Shown here: one piece after another, positions 34,225 to 49,726 of the stretch
Layout: every line of letters starts with the position of its first letter
How positions within the stretch are numbered: the first letter of the stretch is position 1
NCBI GenBank assembly: GCA_011503125.2
Contig: WWBZ02000033.1
Span: 3,410,001 to 3,474,000 of the forward strand
Direction: 5' to 3'
Source: Botryosphaeria dothidea
Lineage: Eukaryota > Ascomycota > Dothideomycetes > Botryosphaeriales > Botryosphaeriaceae
Length of the DNA: 64,000 nucleotides
Position numbers and translations under genes: made by a program
Notes under the pieces: generated by a model
The model's input: only the letters and a program-made list of their open reading frames with translations
Databases searched by the model: none
Told to the model about the DNA's origin: nothing

Positions 34225-34939
34225 AAATCTCGCTGTATGACGATCGCGGAAGAGGAATCCAGGTCCCAAAAATTTTCCTTTTCGTTACACTCTGTCTCTC
34301 ATGACCATGTGGGCACGCATGAATGGAAAGGGACAGAAATTTTGGAACAAAAAAAAGCGGCATTGAGACCCCGGAGGGCCCTTGTGATCTTAATTTTGTC
34401 TTATATTATCTACGCATGATTGCTTGCACTTTTTTCTATTACCTCGCAAGCTCGCGTATGAATTGGCGTTTAGCTGGGGAGTTTGGGTCAAATTTCTTTT
34501 TTTGATGAGGCCTTTTCCGATACTACCATCGGCACGCACACTTTATTACTATTTCCGGAGATATCTGAAAAGCATAAAAGTGGATTCTTTTGATTCTAAG
34601 ACTACCTGGTCTTTGGTCATGTCTTTCTGTTTGATCTTGTTTCGTAGTGTTTTGTGGTCGCGAAAAGGGGAAGATGAATGAGTCATCTGATTCTCGAATA
34701 CCTCTGATGGGAACGTGTCCATGTACTTGATAGTCACTGATGAATTTTTGGAACGCAGGACGAAGGAGACTGTAACCTGCGTCCTTCTCTACATCGAATT
34801 TTGTCGCGATGATGGGTCAATCCTCCGTCATGTTCCTCCTCACTTGCAATGACTTCGAGCGGCAGACCACTCTCGCACTTTTCGGCCGTGCCATGAACGC
34901 AAACCCATTACCACCGACCTCTCAGCGCATGCCCGCCTT
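34225..34939. other. Intergenic region downstream of ILV2
   Basis: T-rich 3' region with T-runs near 34498-34504. Probably the ILV2 3' UTR and the 3' side of the small minus-strand ORF. No other feature. Confidence 0.45.
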
Positions 34940-35140
34940 TCACACATGTATGGTCGTCCCGGAGCTGAGCGACGCCAACTCCACGCCTCCACCTTCCTCC
35001 TCAGCCTGGGCGACGGCCGCTTCGACAGCGACCGTGGAGGGCGCGGTCCTGAGACAGTGGATGACACAGGAAACGAAGATTAGGACGCCGAAGATACCGC
35101 CTAGGGCCAGACCGAGAACGATCTTGTCGATGTACTTCAT
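34940..35140 (-). CDS. Small single-pass membrane protein (hypothetical)
   Basis: 66-aa ORF. MKYIDKIVLGLALGGIFGVL opens a hydrophobic segment of about 22 residues (8-29), followed by CVIHCLRTAP and a Glu/Ala-rich tail ending SSGTTIHV. The start context (CAGTCACCATGAAG) is good. This is a typical small fungal membrane ORF, but it could be incomplete or spliced. The overlapping plus-strand ORF (34809-35189) looks less natural. No function proposed. Confidence 0.4.
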   Translation of the reverse strand: MKYIDKIVLGLALGGIFGVLIFVSCVIHCLRTAPSTVAVEAAVAQAEEEGGGVELASLSSGTTIHV

Positions 35141-35400
35141 GGTGACTGGTCGGTGGTTATCTCGTTCACTAGTGAAAGGGTGTGGGTGAGCTTACTTGTG
35201 GTGTGGGAAGGCTATGAAGTGGAGAGTTCTTTGAAGTATTCCTGTGAAGATCTGAGTGCTTGACGTGGAAGATTTTTGTGTCGCTGGAAAAGAAAAGAAA
35301 GGAGGGTTCGTGGACAGGTAAGCGAAGAAATTGTATGGATGTGGCACATGTTTGCTATTGTGCTCTATAGCTATTGACCCGATGTGAACAATGCCTCTCA

Positions 35401-36951
35401 TCACCACAAACCGCGGATCTGAGAAAGCCTTTGCGTGGGCGCAAGCCCGTCCGACCCATCGTCCGCTAATGCACTCCTCGGCATTGTTCCAGCCGTCCTC
35501 ACCGCGCTGTCCCTAAACGTTGAGTTGAATGTATTGTGGTCAGCACTAGCATCCCATCCCAGCGTCTCCTCCTCGTCATCATCTGCAGGGTCCCAGCGCG
35601 CATCATCATCGCCGTTATCGTGTGGTACGAACAAGGACTCTTCCTCAGTGTTTTTCTGGCTCTCCTGTAACGATGGCTTGGTGGCTGAGCCCGGTGGTGC
35701 TCTGCGCTGGCGAGTGGCCGGACGGGAAGCAGGCGCTGCTGGGGGCGGCATGGCGGAGTTGCGTGGTCTGCCCGCCGCGGAGGTGGTGGATTTGGCAGTC
35801 ACAGACTGCGCTCTGGAGGTAGTGTTGGAGCGTGAGGTGATGACGCGCGGAGTGCTTCTGCCGCTGTCGACGTGGCCTTGTGGATCGCCAATGGTCATGA
35901 GGGTGAACTCGCTGACGATGCCGACGGTAGTGTTGCTGTAGCTGAATTGCAGAGGACGGGTGGGCTGTGAGTAGTACGCGTGGATCGAGGTGCGCAGATG
36001 GTGCGCGTGCGTCACAATGGCTTTGAAGTCCTTAACGCTAATAATTATGTGCATCTGCTCGGCTGCAGAGAAGTGCTCGAAGTCGGCAGTACTAAGTGAG
36101 ACAGCCGTCTGAAGCGGTTGCTTCAGGATTTCTCAAGGCCGGTTAGAGTAAGTTTCCGCAGAAGCTGTCTCGAGATGGCTCACCTTTGCCGTTGGATATC
36201 TTCTCAGTAAAACTTGTATAGGTAACGCGGCCATCATCAGCGTAGATGTCAAGCTGTTCCGTTTTGGGACCGAAGTACTCTATGGCCTCTTTGAGCGCCG
36301 ATGAGTGTATTGTCCATTTGTTGTTCGCAGATTGCTTGTCGAAGAGAGCGTGCATGACCTCGACAGACTCATAAGCCAACTTGTACGTCTTGGTGACTCC
36401 TGCATTACGAGTCAGCATTTCGTATATGTCAACGTGGTTTTACTCATGCCTTGATTGGAGAGCATCTTGATGATGAGGCGACATTCTGCATCGTCAGGCT
36501 TATCTTGCAAGGTGATCTCGCATCTGTCTACGGTCGTATCCTTTCCCCGAGGATCCAGTATGCGGCTCTTGAAGACGGACAGAAGCGCCTGGAAGAGGTC
36601 AACACAGTAAGTGAGCGAAATTCTGCAGAGATTACAGACCTTGTTGTAGATGCGGCAAGTAAAGCGGCCATCGGGGTTTCTCGCAGTCGGAACGAATTTG
36701 TAGTGGGAGAAGAACTTGGAGGAGTCCAATGCAAAGGATGCATAGGCAGATTTGGACGAGTTGAGAGCAGTGAGAGAGAGCTGAACAAGGAAAGATTATC
36801 GCTACGCTCTTACCTAAAAAACAAGGCATAAACATACCCTCTCGCGGCGAGCCTCGATGGAGACGGACTCGCTGAATTTGCCGAGGCAGACCAGGGCATC
36901 GTGCAAGGCGGCGAGGGCTTCGGGCTGCAGCGTGAAGTTCAGCGCGACCAT
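35401..36951 (-). CDS. RAD9: Rad9, subunit of the 9-1-1 checkpoint clamp
   Basis: Five exons, 36951-36838, 36780-36640, 36588-36444, 36399-36184 and 36131-35401, give 448 aa. All introns are 44-57 nt. The PCNA-like part (about 1-290) has the Rad9 pattern: MVALNFTLQPEALAALHDAL, then LTALNSSKSAYASFALDSSK, KPDDAECRLIIKMLS and YESVEVMHALFDKQSAN. The C-terminal tail (about 290-448) is disordered, with Ser/Thr and acidic clusters and the end TQRLSQIRGLW; such tails are phosphorylated in Rad9 to recruit the checkpoint activator. Rad9 forms a ring with Rad1 and Hus1 that loads at damaged DNA and activates the ATR-family kinase. It is divergent from the F-box-like gene with 227 bp between starts. Confidence 0.92.
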
Positions 36952-37178
36952 TCTTGCGGGGTTCTTGGGTGGGGGCGATGGGAAATGGTGGTGCGCAGCC
37001 GCCGTGTCTGGCGCGTCTGGAAGGAAGACGCGGCACGCGTGGACGTCATCTTTCCGTCCGAGCTCCCCTCGGCCCAGCTCTAAACACAACAGCCCCGTCT
37101 GCCTTCAACACCATCTCAGCATCTGTCTTGCCTCTTCAATTTTGTATTTCCCGCAACAGGCCTTCAGTCGCCCCTGAT

Positions 37179-39236
37179 ATGCCGCTAGATGTTCCCGAGG
37201 ACGTCTTGTATGTCCTGTGCGACAGACTCGCTGAAGTCAAGGACTTCGACACTCTTTTCCAATGCACCCTCTCCGGCAAGCGCTTTGCCGTGCCGGCCTT
37301 GACCACGCTCTACCGGTATTGACCTTCTCACGCCAACCAGTAATTTGGGCATTCTGACTTCGTACCAGTCATCACAATGCATCTCCTGTCATTGGCGGGG
37401 GCGGAGACAGCGATAGCCCTCCCGCTCACGTGCTGCTCCTTGTCCAGAAATGGTCCATAATGTGGCGTTCCATCATCGCATCGAGTCTCGGAACCACTGC
37501 CTTTCCCTACTGTCGCTATATTAGAATTCTGGACCTGCGCGATCTTAGCTACCTGCTAGACGATGAAAAGTTCGACAAGTTCAAACAAGGTGATATCTCG
37601 AAGTCAGTCGCCCTCACATTTCACTTCTTCGCACGCTTGGATGTGGGCCATCTAGCGCAGTCATCTACCCATATTGATGCAATGATGGCCTTGCTGATTA
37701 CCACTACCCAGGAACTTTTTCTCCGGTGCTATGGCCGGGTTCAAGATCATGACCCAGCCTCCACCTTCCAAGATAACCGGAAAGAAGCGCCCACGTCATT
37801 TGGACATCAACACAATTGTGGAAGCCATTGGGGATGGTGAGCATGATTTGAAGTTTCCATATGATGTAACTGTGCTGAAATTATCAGCCGTGACTCAACA
37901 TACACCATCCATTGAGCAGATTACTGGAAATGGTATGTCCCTCCACACTCTTCGCTGGCTAGCCCGCTGATAGCACGTTGCAGTAAAACCTAGCGCAATC
38001 ATCAAGTGGGCGCCAAGGTTGCCGCGTCTGAACTCGCTCCAGCTATGGGGAGGCTCCGCTCTCAGTGATCCCAAGGCCCAGGATGCCATCATCGAACACT
38101 GCCCAAAGTTTAACGCTCTCAGTTTCTACACTTGGTAAGGCAACAACAGCCACCCAGACTGCAGGGACCACTGACGTCTAAGCAGGACTGGTGAATCAGC
38201 CGACGCGCAGCTTGCTTCTTTCCTTGCTGGACTTCCACCCCAACAGCTTAAATTCTTTGAGGCCATCAGTCATACCGATATCGGAGAAGGTGCCTTGCTG
38301 TCTCTCAATTCCCACGGCGAGTCTCTTAAGTATCTTAAGATGGCCTTGAAGAGTTCGGCATTACCACACCTTGGCTTGCTGAAGAACTGTACTGCGCTTG
38401 AAAGCCTGGAGCTCGAACACATCAATGTCGGAGAAGATCCGGTTGATCTTGAAGCTACACAACATGACGTCTTCCTTGAAGTCAAGGAATGGTTGGCTCA
38501 GTGCAAGCAACTCCGCACCCTCATATTCACTGGATTCCTTGCAGCTTTCAAGCTGGTCACGCCCATCCTCTATCAAGAAGACATCCAGCTGTCTCATCTG
38601 AACATTGACTCTTACGTAGCGCACAACGCAGTCGAGTTTCATCGGGCCCTCGCGAATCATTCCAGCCTGCAATGGCTCCATCTGGCCGCAGATTCTGAAG
38701 GAATGACCAGAGATGATATTGACACCATCGTTGAATCACTTACTCAACTACATCAGCTAAGGCACGTCAAGCTCCTTGGTGTTTCTGACTTCTTCAACGA
38801 TGAGCACATCATCACACTTTCAAGGAACTTGCCGCATCTGGATGAGGTCTACTTCACAGGCCTCCAGGTCGGTGATGTAGTCCTACCTGAACTCGCAAAC
38901 CTCAAGGAACTTCGCCGCCTCGATATTGCCTCGATCAGCACGTTCACTTTTGAGGGACTTATGGATTTCGTCGACCGTCTAGGGCCAGGCAATCGAGGCA
39001 TCGAGTTCATGGTGAGCTCTGCGGCGCAAGACAGCAAGCTTTCAGATGAGGAGGTCATGGCTATCAACCAAAGCTTTGCTGCCAAAGTAAGCGGCAAGCT
39101 GGACTACGTGCCTTACAGAGGTATAAACTTGGACGACATCATGGCAATGGCTGTGATTGCGGCTGCGAGGGTGTGAAATAGCTAACGCGCAACAGACCCG
39201 AACGAGTTCGACATGGACGAATCCGACTCAGACTAA
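37179..39236 (+). CDS. F-box/leucine-rich-repeat-like protein
   Basis: Seven exons, 37179-37315, 37369-37602, 37712-37836, 37888-37932, 37984-38134, 38186-39120 and 39196-39236, give 555 aa. The N-terminal ~45 residues (VPEDVLYVLCDRLAEVKDFD, then TLFQCTLSGKRFAVPAL) form an F-box-like helix set. The rest is a degenerate LRR/RNI-like solenoid: LDLRDLSYLLDD, LPRLNSLQLWGG, HCPKFNALSFYTW, CTALESLELEHI, CKQLRTLIFTGFL, LANLKELRRLDI. The tail is acidic (NEFDMDESDSD). The intron at 37603-37711 was placed where the frame changes and gives ISK-NFFSGAM. I recall a Pezizomycotina family with this layout; such proteins usually deliver substrates to SCF ubiquitin ligases. The substrate is unknown. Confidence 0.82.
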
Positions 39237-39632
39237 GACTGATGCCTACCGGGTGGATCTATTTCTTGCAATTAGCCTCAGCATGCCACATCCTTTGTTT
39301 TTCATTTTTTTTTCATCAAACGATGAGCGGGTAAGGGTCCACGGAAAGGTAACACAATGGGTTACGGAAGGGCGTCGGTATTGTAAGATTGGCAAGAGGA
39401 TGCAAATCAGCAAAGAATGTTTAAAAGCTAGCAGTAATTTTCTTCTTCACACCAGAAATTTCTGATGTGGTGGGATACTGGTCCAATGGGGACATGTTGT
39501 GCTCCAAAACGGCGATGACGTCCTCGTCTCGCTTCTACCCGCAACGACAGCGGGGTCGCGTCTTCCCTCAGTTGCTTGGAGAACAAACTTTTTCCACCAT
39601 CACGCGGCTCGAAACAACAAAACATCGGAGCC
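39237..39632. other. Intergenic region, F-box-like gene / THI20
   Basis: 396 bp holding the 3' UTR of the F-box-like gene and the THI20 promoter. I looked for a fungal TPP riboswitch and saw none. Confidence 0.45.
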
Positions 39633-41678
39633 ATGAACAGCAAGCGGATTCTGGTAATAGCAGGCTCGGACAGCTCGGGCGGAGCGTATGTGCCGAATGC
39701 CCTTGAAAATCCTCGCCCGAGATGACTTTGCCTCCGTGGCGCCACCGCGACTCTGACTCTTTGCATTCTAGTGGCCTCGAGGCCGATCAGAAAGTGATTG
39801 CGGCTCACGGCTGCTATGCTATGACGGCAACGACTGCATTGACGGCGCAGAACACGCAAGGCGTCTATGACATCCACTACACGCCTTCCGCTTTTGTCCG
39901 CAAGCAAATTGATGCCTGCATTGAGGACATCGGCGTTGATGTCGTCAAGACAGGTATGATCGGCCGCTGATCGCATTTCGCATATGCCCTATCGCTTTGC
40001 ACTTCAAGGGTAGTAGTTTGACGGTCTTCTGTTGTTATTAGGCATGCTAGCATCGGCAGCGACAATTGAAGTCGTCGCCGACGCGTTGAAGGAACACAAC
40101 GTCCCAATTTCAGTCGTTGACCCGGTGCGTCTTACGGCTCCCCATGTCCATTCCATTCGATCTATCGTCTCCTCAAGATTCTCATTTGCCATTTCCTTGT
40201 GCAGGTCATGGTCTCGACCAGCGGTGCCCAGCTTCTTCCTGAAGATGCTGTCGAGACATTGATCGCGAAGCTGCTGCCCCTGACAACGCTGCTCACGCCT
40301 AACTTACCGGAAGCACAACTCATTCTCAAGCGTGCGGGTCAAGCTGTCGGTGATCCGAAGAGCATTGATGACATTGTTTCAATGGCCAAGGCAGTCAAGG
40401 CGCTGGGCCCGAAGTACGTGCTTTTGAAAGGCGGCCATGTGCCTCTGACGAAAGAGAGGGTTGTTCCAACGGGAGAGGCGGACAGGCAGATTGTGTTGAA
40501 TGTCTTGGTAGGTGCAGAGGAGGATCGCATTTTCGAGACCGGGTATTTGAAGTCGCGGAACACGCACGGAACGGGATGCTCGCTTGCTTGTGAGTACATC
40601 CTTTGCCCAACCCCAGTTCTGTTTAAAACTCTCCTCTGATGTGAGAGTAGCTGCTATTGCGTCAAGATTAGCCTCCGGGCTGGACATCGCGCAGGCTGTG
40701 AAGACAGCCAACTTCTACATCGAAGCAGGCATTCGCACAAGCAAGGACCTCGGGAAGGGCAGTGGCCCCATCAACCATTTCCACTCGACATACACATTGC
40801 CTTTCGCCCCGTAAGTCCTTCTTCTGCCCTTAACATTTTCGTCTTGTTGCTGAACAGTCTGCAGAGGTCGCTTTCTTGAATATGTTCTTGACAGGGAAGA
40901 CGTGAAGGGTCCGTGGCAGGAACATACGCATCACTCATTCGTGCAGCAGCTGGCAGATGGTACCCTGCCGCTTGGAAAGTTCAAGAATTATCTTATCCAA
41001 GATTATCTCTTCCTGGTCGGTACCGCCCTATTTATGCACAAACAGTTTGCTGATCCGGACAGATCCAATTCTCAAGAGCAAACGCGCTTGCAGCATATAA
41101 GGCAAAGAATTTGGACGACATCAACAAGTCAGCGAGAATTATCCAGCACATCCAGGAAGAGATGGGTCTGCACATCAAGTATTGTGAGGGCTTTGGATTG
41201 ACCAAGGCGGAGATCGAAAGCCATGAAGAGCATCAAGGTAAGTGGGCTTGGGTTTCTACATGCATGTTGACGCTGAGTGTGCTACCAGCATGCACTGCAT
41301 ACACCCGGTATGTGCTCGACATCGGACAATCAGAGGACTGGTTCGCTCTGCAGATAGCACTCATGCCGTGTCTGATTGGATACGGCCATATCGCAAGAAG
41401 GCTGTACGACGATCAGAAAACCAAGCGTGAAGGAAATACGTATTGGAACTGGGTGGAGCAGTATGTGGCTGAGGACTACACGGACGCGGTCAAGGCAGGG
41501 TTGGACATCATTGAGAGACACGCGGTGCTGCAGTCGCCCAGCAGGATAGAGCAGCTGGTGCAGATTTTCATCCACGCAACGAAGGTGAGCCTCCCCTTGC
41601 TTGCACTCATTTCAAATGTATATGCTGAAAGGCTTGGCATAGATGGAGACGGGATTTTGGGACATGGGCACTCTGTAG
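39633..41678 (+). CDS. THI20: Thi20: HMP/HMP-P kinase fused to TenA-type thiaminase II domain
   Basis: Nine exons, 39633-39685, 39772-39953, 40042-40124, 40205-40589, 40651-40810, 40865-41015, 41063-41237, 41289-41584 and 41643-41678, give 506 aa. The N-terminal kinase (ThiD-like, about 1-285) shows VIAGSDSSGGAGLEADQK, GMLASAATIEVVADAL, VVDPVMVSTSG, LTPNLPEA, LLKGGHV, and the anion-hole motif NTHGTGCSLASAIAS. The TenA part (about 295-506) has HHSFVQQLADGTLPLGKFKN, YLIQDYLFL, EDWFALQIALMPCLIGYG, YWNWVEQY and the ending METGFWDMGTL. Known role: phosphorylation of hydroxymethylpyrimidine for thiamine synthesis and salvage, with TenA hydrolysing thiamine breakdown products. The donor at 41016 (GTCGGT) is weak but keeps the frame. 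Confidence 0.93.
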
Positions 41679-42243
41679 TTGGGACAACGCACTTCTGAAC
41701 GAGAAGGAGGAAGGGGCGATGGGTGAGCGATGGGTGTGCGAGCCTTCTCTCGGATACGCGGTGCGGGTAGAGATTTCGGGAGCCAGCTAGATAGAACACG
41801 GCGCGAGACGGTGTAGTAGGCACAGCAGACGCAGTTCGTACCGCGGAAGACAGGGCGCTCGGTCAGGCTCTGGACCCTTTGACATGGGGCGTGCTCGCCG
41901 CCGAGCTGGCCGCCGCGGCGTTTGACAGTGTAGGGCTGTGCGCAACCAATCAGAGCGCTAGCGTGGGAGCCCAGGCAATTTTTCCGGCCCGAAGTTTTCT
42001 GCGTTGCCTTCGCCTCCCAGCCAGGGCTCCTGCCGCTTGCCAACAAAAAACATCCTCCCACCCTTCCTCATCTGCTTCGCGCACCCTCCCTCTTCCACAT
42101 CTTCTTTCCTTCCTCACTTCAACCGTGCTGCGATCAGCTGCAACTCCTCCGACGCCACAGCTCTTTCAAGCGACTCGGAGCACTTGCGCGCAGCCCACGA
42201 TCCCTTTATAAGCCCAGCCGGTCCCTACTGATCCAGCGACACC
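41679..42243. other. Intergenic region, DBP2 promoter and leader
   Basis: 565 bp. The right half (42030-42200) is CT-rich, typical of leaders of highly expressed fungal genes. Short ORFs are not convincing. Confidence 0.5.
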
Positions 42244-44810
<2,567 letters not shown>

Positions 44811-47337
44811 ATCAAGTGACTTGACGACCCACGTACTGCGTGCACCGCGCGACTACTTTGACTGCACCAGCGATCCATTGCGCAGCCAAGTAGGCTTTGA
44901 CTTGTAATAGATACCAAGGAGCTCCAAGCCCAAGGCCGACGTGCCTCGGATGATCATGGAACCAAAAAAAATCATGGCGTTTTCGGATAGGTGTTTTACG
45001 CGTAGAAGAGGGCCGTCTCTGCCTTTCATCATTGGCGGCCGGTACCAAGTAATCGGATCATCGACTTTCTCATGTTAGATACGTGGGGCCCTTTTGATTT
45101 TCTTATAGCGCTGGGGTAGTCAGTTTAAGAAAGGGACGGGTTTGGCGACCAGGTTGCGGTTCATTGCCTTTACGGTTGCATTGTCCATCATGACAGCAAT
45201 AATGATCTGGTAGAGATCACGCTTGCTGCGACAGCTGATAGAAGTTTTCTTTCTGCTTTAGCTTTACAGTAGCTAGGTTAATCCAATTAGCTACTATGCC
45301 TTTTCACATGCATTCAAGAACAAAGGCGTGGTGAAGACGTCCGTGCATCGGATACAGAGTCAGGTCGCAATCTACCAACCCACACTGCCGTCGGCATTCG
45401 TTCAAGTACCGTGCTTCATTTCCGTTCCGGCCCCGGGTGAGGCATGTTCGGGGTCAATTCGATGGATTATCCCGTACTCCGCGAATCGTCGATTCAATAT
45501 CTCTCACAAGATGTATCCCACTCCATGCCGCTCCTTTCCCTCATTGGTGTTCTTTTCTCCGGTGCCTCCCCCTGGTTGGCCGTATATTTTTGCATTGTCC
45601 GTATTCCCCTGTCTCGCCTTTCGCAATCTGGACCAATCTTCCAGCTATTGCCAGTAACAACTGCAGCTGAACCAAGACAGGTGTGTATGTGTGTGTATGG
45701 TTCGTGCGCGCGGCGTGTGTGGGTGTGTCCTTGAGTCGTGCCGTATATAACATATCATCAAAGCGATCTACGGCCATTCCCGATTGAGATGCTCGCTACG
45801 GTTCGCGGGCAAGCTACGGTGTGCGAGTGATTGGTGAGAGTGAGAGCGTGCGTGATTGCTGTGGGTTCGCTCCGAAGTCAAAGCGTTTTGTGGTTATTTT
45901 TTCTTTGCTTTTTTTCGTTTTACCGCCTCATCCAGCTTGCTGCAGGCTTTGTCTAAATAATGAGGCTCGAGGATTATTGGAATGGTGTTCCCCACATGCC
46001 CTTGTTTCTATTTAATGACGTTTTGTGCAGATCATAGCTGGGTCTTGCGTGCGTACAGGGCTCGAATAGGAGGGGCGTGTGGGTGTATTGGTTTCACGGA
46101 TGCTGGGCTTTCCGGTCGTTCGGCCTGATGTTGTCCTCTAGGTCATAGCTGAGCCCCTTCCGTTGGGTATGGAGGGTGGTGATCGGAGTATGCAGGGGGG
46201 GGCAGAAGAGAGAAAGAGACGAGGGGCTCCCTCTGTGATCTGCCCTCGGGATTGCCCAGTGGAGAGATAGGATTGTCATATCGCTCCTCGGTGTCTTTTG
46301 GTTTGTTCCGTCTATAATTAAGTATATATGAATGAGTCAGCTATGCTCGGTGTATCGTCATTATCACAAGCTAAACAACAAATAGAACGGCACCGAGAGA
46401 ACCGATGAAAAGGATGCGTGAAAGGCTCGGCATTGGCACACACATACACAATCACACACAGACCATGCGATGATTGACGGTGGCCCCGGCGCTCCATATT
46501 CTTTGCCCTTGTCCGGCCCCTCCCATCCCTCCCTCTCTCGTCTCGACGTGGACCCCCTCCGTGACGATGAGAAAGTGATGTGTGGAAAGGAAAGACTGCA
46601 TGCGCCCTCCCCGTCGGAATATGATTTGCCTCCCGGGTCCTTTTTTTCTCATTCCCACAGGACTGTTTTGCCTCTGACTCCGCCGCACTAAGCCACGTCC
46701 CTTGTTGAATGCCCTTTCGCCTTGCCCACCCTCTCGCTCTGCCATGAATGGTCTGTGAGTTTAACAGGGCACGATTTATGGGGACGTGTTGGTGGTCAGT
46801 GCTAGCAGCTCGTCTGGCTGAAGCCGCAAGTGAAAAAAAAGGACGCACGGTTGCCTTTCTACTACGCACGAACCTCGCTCATCCTCGCTGTGCCCCATTG
46901 TGCTCATCCTTCCTCCTCCCTCTCACCTCAACATGTCCGTGCGGGCGGCCTGTGATCAAGCGTCACCGCCTACCCGCCGCTCGCCGCAACCCACCACACA
47001 CGGACGTACAAGTCTCCACCGCCTAGCCGCCTCCAGCCGCTGGGTGCGTGCTCGAGCCTCCGTTTGTCGCACCCGGTCAGCTGGTAAGGGGAGGGGAGTG
47101 ACCACGGAGTTTCTGACTGAGCAGTCACGCACTGGCTGTGGAGACCGGGCAGCGGCATAGTCAGCAACAATCATGCGGGAAAGGGCAGAAAGGAAATCAG
47201 AAAAACCCAAGAGTGCGTATGTACGTGGGGCACGGCGCTCCACAACAGACGCGACGGCCGACGCGGCCACATCCGCCTCATCAATGCATGTTTCCTGTTT
47301 CTCGTTTTCAATAGACGAACACTTACGGCGGGGTAAT

Positions 47338-47360
47338 TATTGGTGGTGGTGGTGGTGGTG
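47338..47360. repeat. (TGG)n microsatellite
   Basis: About seven uninterrupted TGG units in the gene-free region. Confidence 0.85.
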
Positions 47361-49690
47361 AAAGCGGTGGAATTCGCCGTGGGGTCGTCGTTTGTTGCTG
47401 TAAATAGGCTGTTGCATACACGAAGCAGGTGGGAGCCGCACCACCACCGCACGATACGTTTTGATACGGACCCGTCTGTAGGTGGGAAAGAGAAGCACCG
47501 TGCTTGCGGCGTACACTACGGAGCAATCCTTCTGTGCTTTTTCCCTCCCGCGGCAGTGGTACACCGTCACGAGCCTCCCCGGCGCCTCCGAGTAGTGCCT
47601 GCCGCATATCGTTTTGCTGCGTGTGTGTGCATGGCGTATGTGGACGGGATCATCCGTGGGGCGCGCAGTGGGCTCGAGAAAAGAAGATGGGGACATCGCA
47701 GTCTCGCGGCCTCGTTCCATTTCGTCAATCAATGCGAGATACGATATCTCTTGCGTGTACGTGTGTGCGTGTGCGTGCTTTCTTCAGCTTTGAGCTGAGA
47801 ACATGGGTGACAAGTGGCACATTGCTACCATCTGTGCGTGGTGTCTGGTCGCCGACCTGTCGGAGAAAATAATTGTGGTGATGCCGAGCAGGGGCCTATG
47901 TTTGCCAGTGATCGTCCCTTTCCTTTTGCCCTGGTGCTTGCTTGGTACCGAGTGGGAGGACACGTGGGAGCGATGATCTCCTTCTTCATTGAACCTTCGC
48001 CCATCCATGGCATTGATGAGCCCAGCGATTGTGACGATACGGCCGGGAATTGGGAGAGGGGTGGGTTTGTGCGGAGATGATGCAAGCGAGGTGGATAGAG
48101 TTCCGTCCCTCACTCTCTGATCGACGGTCGAGGGATCAGGTGGTCACGAAAGAAAAAAAAAAGAGTTTGGATTGGCATACGTTGCGGATTCCATTGGAAG
48201 TGTTTCTTGCGAATGCGAGACAGACAAGTGGTAGCAAGGGTTACGAAGGGGCCGCAGGGCGGGGACAATGGCAGAAAGGATGCAAGCCACGCCATCGATC
48301 TATCGGACCGTAGCGTGAAGTTGAAGATTTGGATATGCTGCGCGTCACCATTGGATCTGGCGATGGGAATTGCGATGCGGACACAATACGCCGACAGGCA
48401 CCGGTGAAGTGGGTCGTCGTTCCGCTGGTTTTACTGCTTCCTTTCTTTGCGTTGTCCATCATCATTATGCGAAAGGCACCTATAGCTCAGATGGTCCTCG
48501 GGAGGCTGGGTGGGGAGCATGACGAAATCGAGCATGCAATTCGGACAGGACATGCAGGAAAACCATGATTTGAGAAGCAGTAGTGTGATAGCGATAGTTT
48601 CACTTCATTGCAGGTGTAGTAAAAAGAAAAAAGGTGATAACAGGAGGGCACAATGGGGAGCCATTGACGTCGATTGCTCACATCAGATGAATGGTTGCTG
48701 CTCCTCCTTTTCGTGTCCCGCCAGTTCTCGCGGTCCGGTCAGTCACGACACGGGGTCTGGTTGGCACCGTGCAAAGAAAACCATGACCGACCGCATCAGG
48801 CAGGTCTAACACATGACGCTCAGCTTGCGGCGATGGGCTGAGGAGAAAGAATCCAGAACGTTGGAGACTCCGTCACGTCCGCGCTCATGCATGCGTGACA
48901 TGGGTCGCAGCGGTAGCGAGCAGCTAGAAGGACCGTTGGCTTTCTTGCTTGCATGTTCCAGGGATGTTGGTTTATTGGCTATGTTTGCACAGGACGACGA
49001 CGAAGCGTTGGCAATGGTGGCGCACGGGTGTGTTGCATGGAAATGGAGGACCAGCAGGCATCAGGGTTGCTGGGAAAAAGGGTAAAACCAGATGCGAAAA
49101 GCGATGCTTGCAGGTGTGGGATGCGTCGAGGGAGAAAGCAGCAGAGATGTGCAGCGGACGGCGCACGGCAGTCGCTCTCGCTTGCTGTTACACACCCTCT
49201 CTTGCCTGTGTTCCTCTCACGCACGACGGAGCCCTGCACACACTGCGCTGTAGACGCTGAGAGACGGCTGGGCGCGGGAGAGCGAACGCACAGGGATCCG
49301 ACACTGTACATGTACATTCGACACGGCCGGGGTCGTCATTGGCCAGCCGTCGCTATTATTGCTCGCGGCGTGGAAGGGGAGAAGATAAGCGAAGGCCGCT
49401 TGTCAATTGCTGGGAGGTGGACTGGCGAAAGCTGCCTCCCGCCCTCCAGCTTTGGATCGCGTGAGTGGCATGCTCCCAGGATGGGCGTTGTTGCGACCTG
49501 ATGGGAGGCCCACGGAGCGGCCAGTGGGGGCCAAATGGTACACTGTAGCGGGATGGCCAAATTTGAGCAAGCCGGGCCTCTATTTCGAATGCCTACTAGG
49601 GAAACAGCCGCAGCAGACCCTGGCTGCCCAGAGCGCGCTCGAGTCAGCGCGCGCATCTCGCTGCTCTCCGCCCCTCCCCTTGCTCGCCCT

Positions 49691-49726
49691 GCTGCGATGC
49701 GATGTGATGCGATGCGCTGCGCTGCC
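49691..49726. repeat. Degenerate GCTGCGAT/GCGATG simple repeat
   Basis: Imperfect 5-mer repeats built on (T)GCGATGCGCTGC in the gene-free region. Confidence 0.7.

Noticed and set aside
34809..35189. 126-codon plus-strand ORF
   Set aside because: Overlaps the more natural minus-strand membrane ORF; no motif.
39237..39632. TPP riboswitch upstream of THI20
   Set aside because: Looked for the conserved pyrimidine- and pyrophosphate-sensing core sequences of fungal TPP riboswitches; not seen.
48476..48545. tRNA-like 5' half (ATAGCTCAGATGG)
   Set aside because: No matching T arm or acceptor-stem 3' half downstream.
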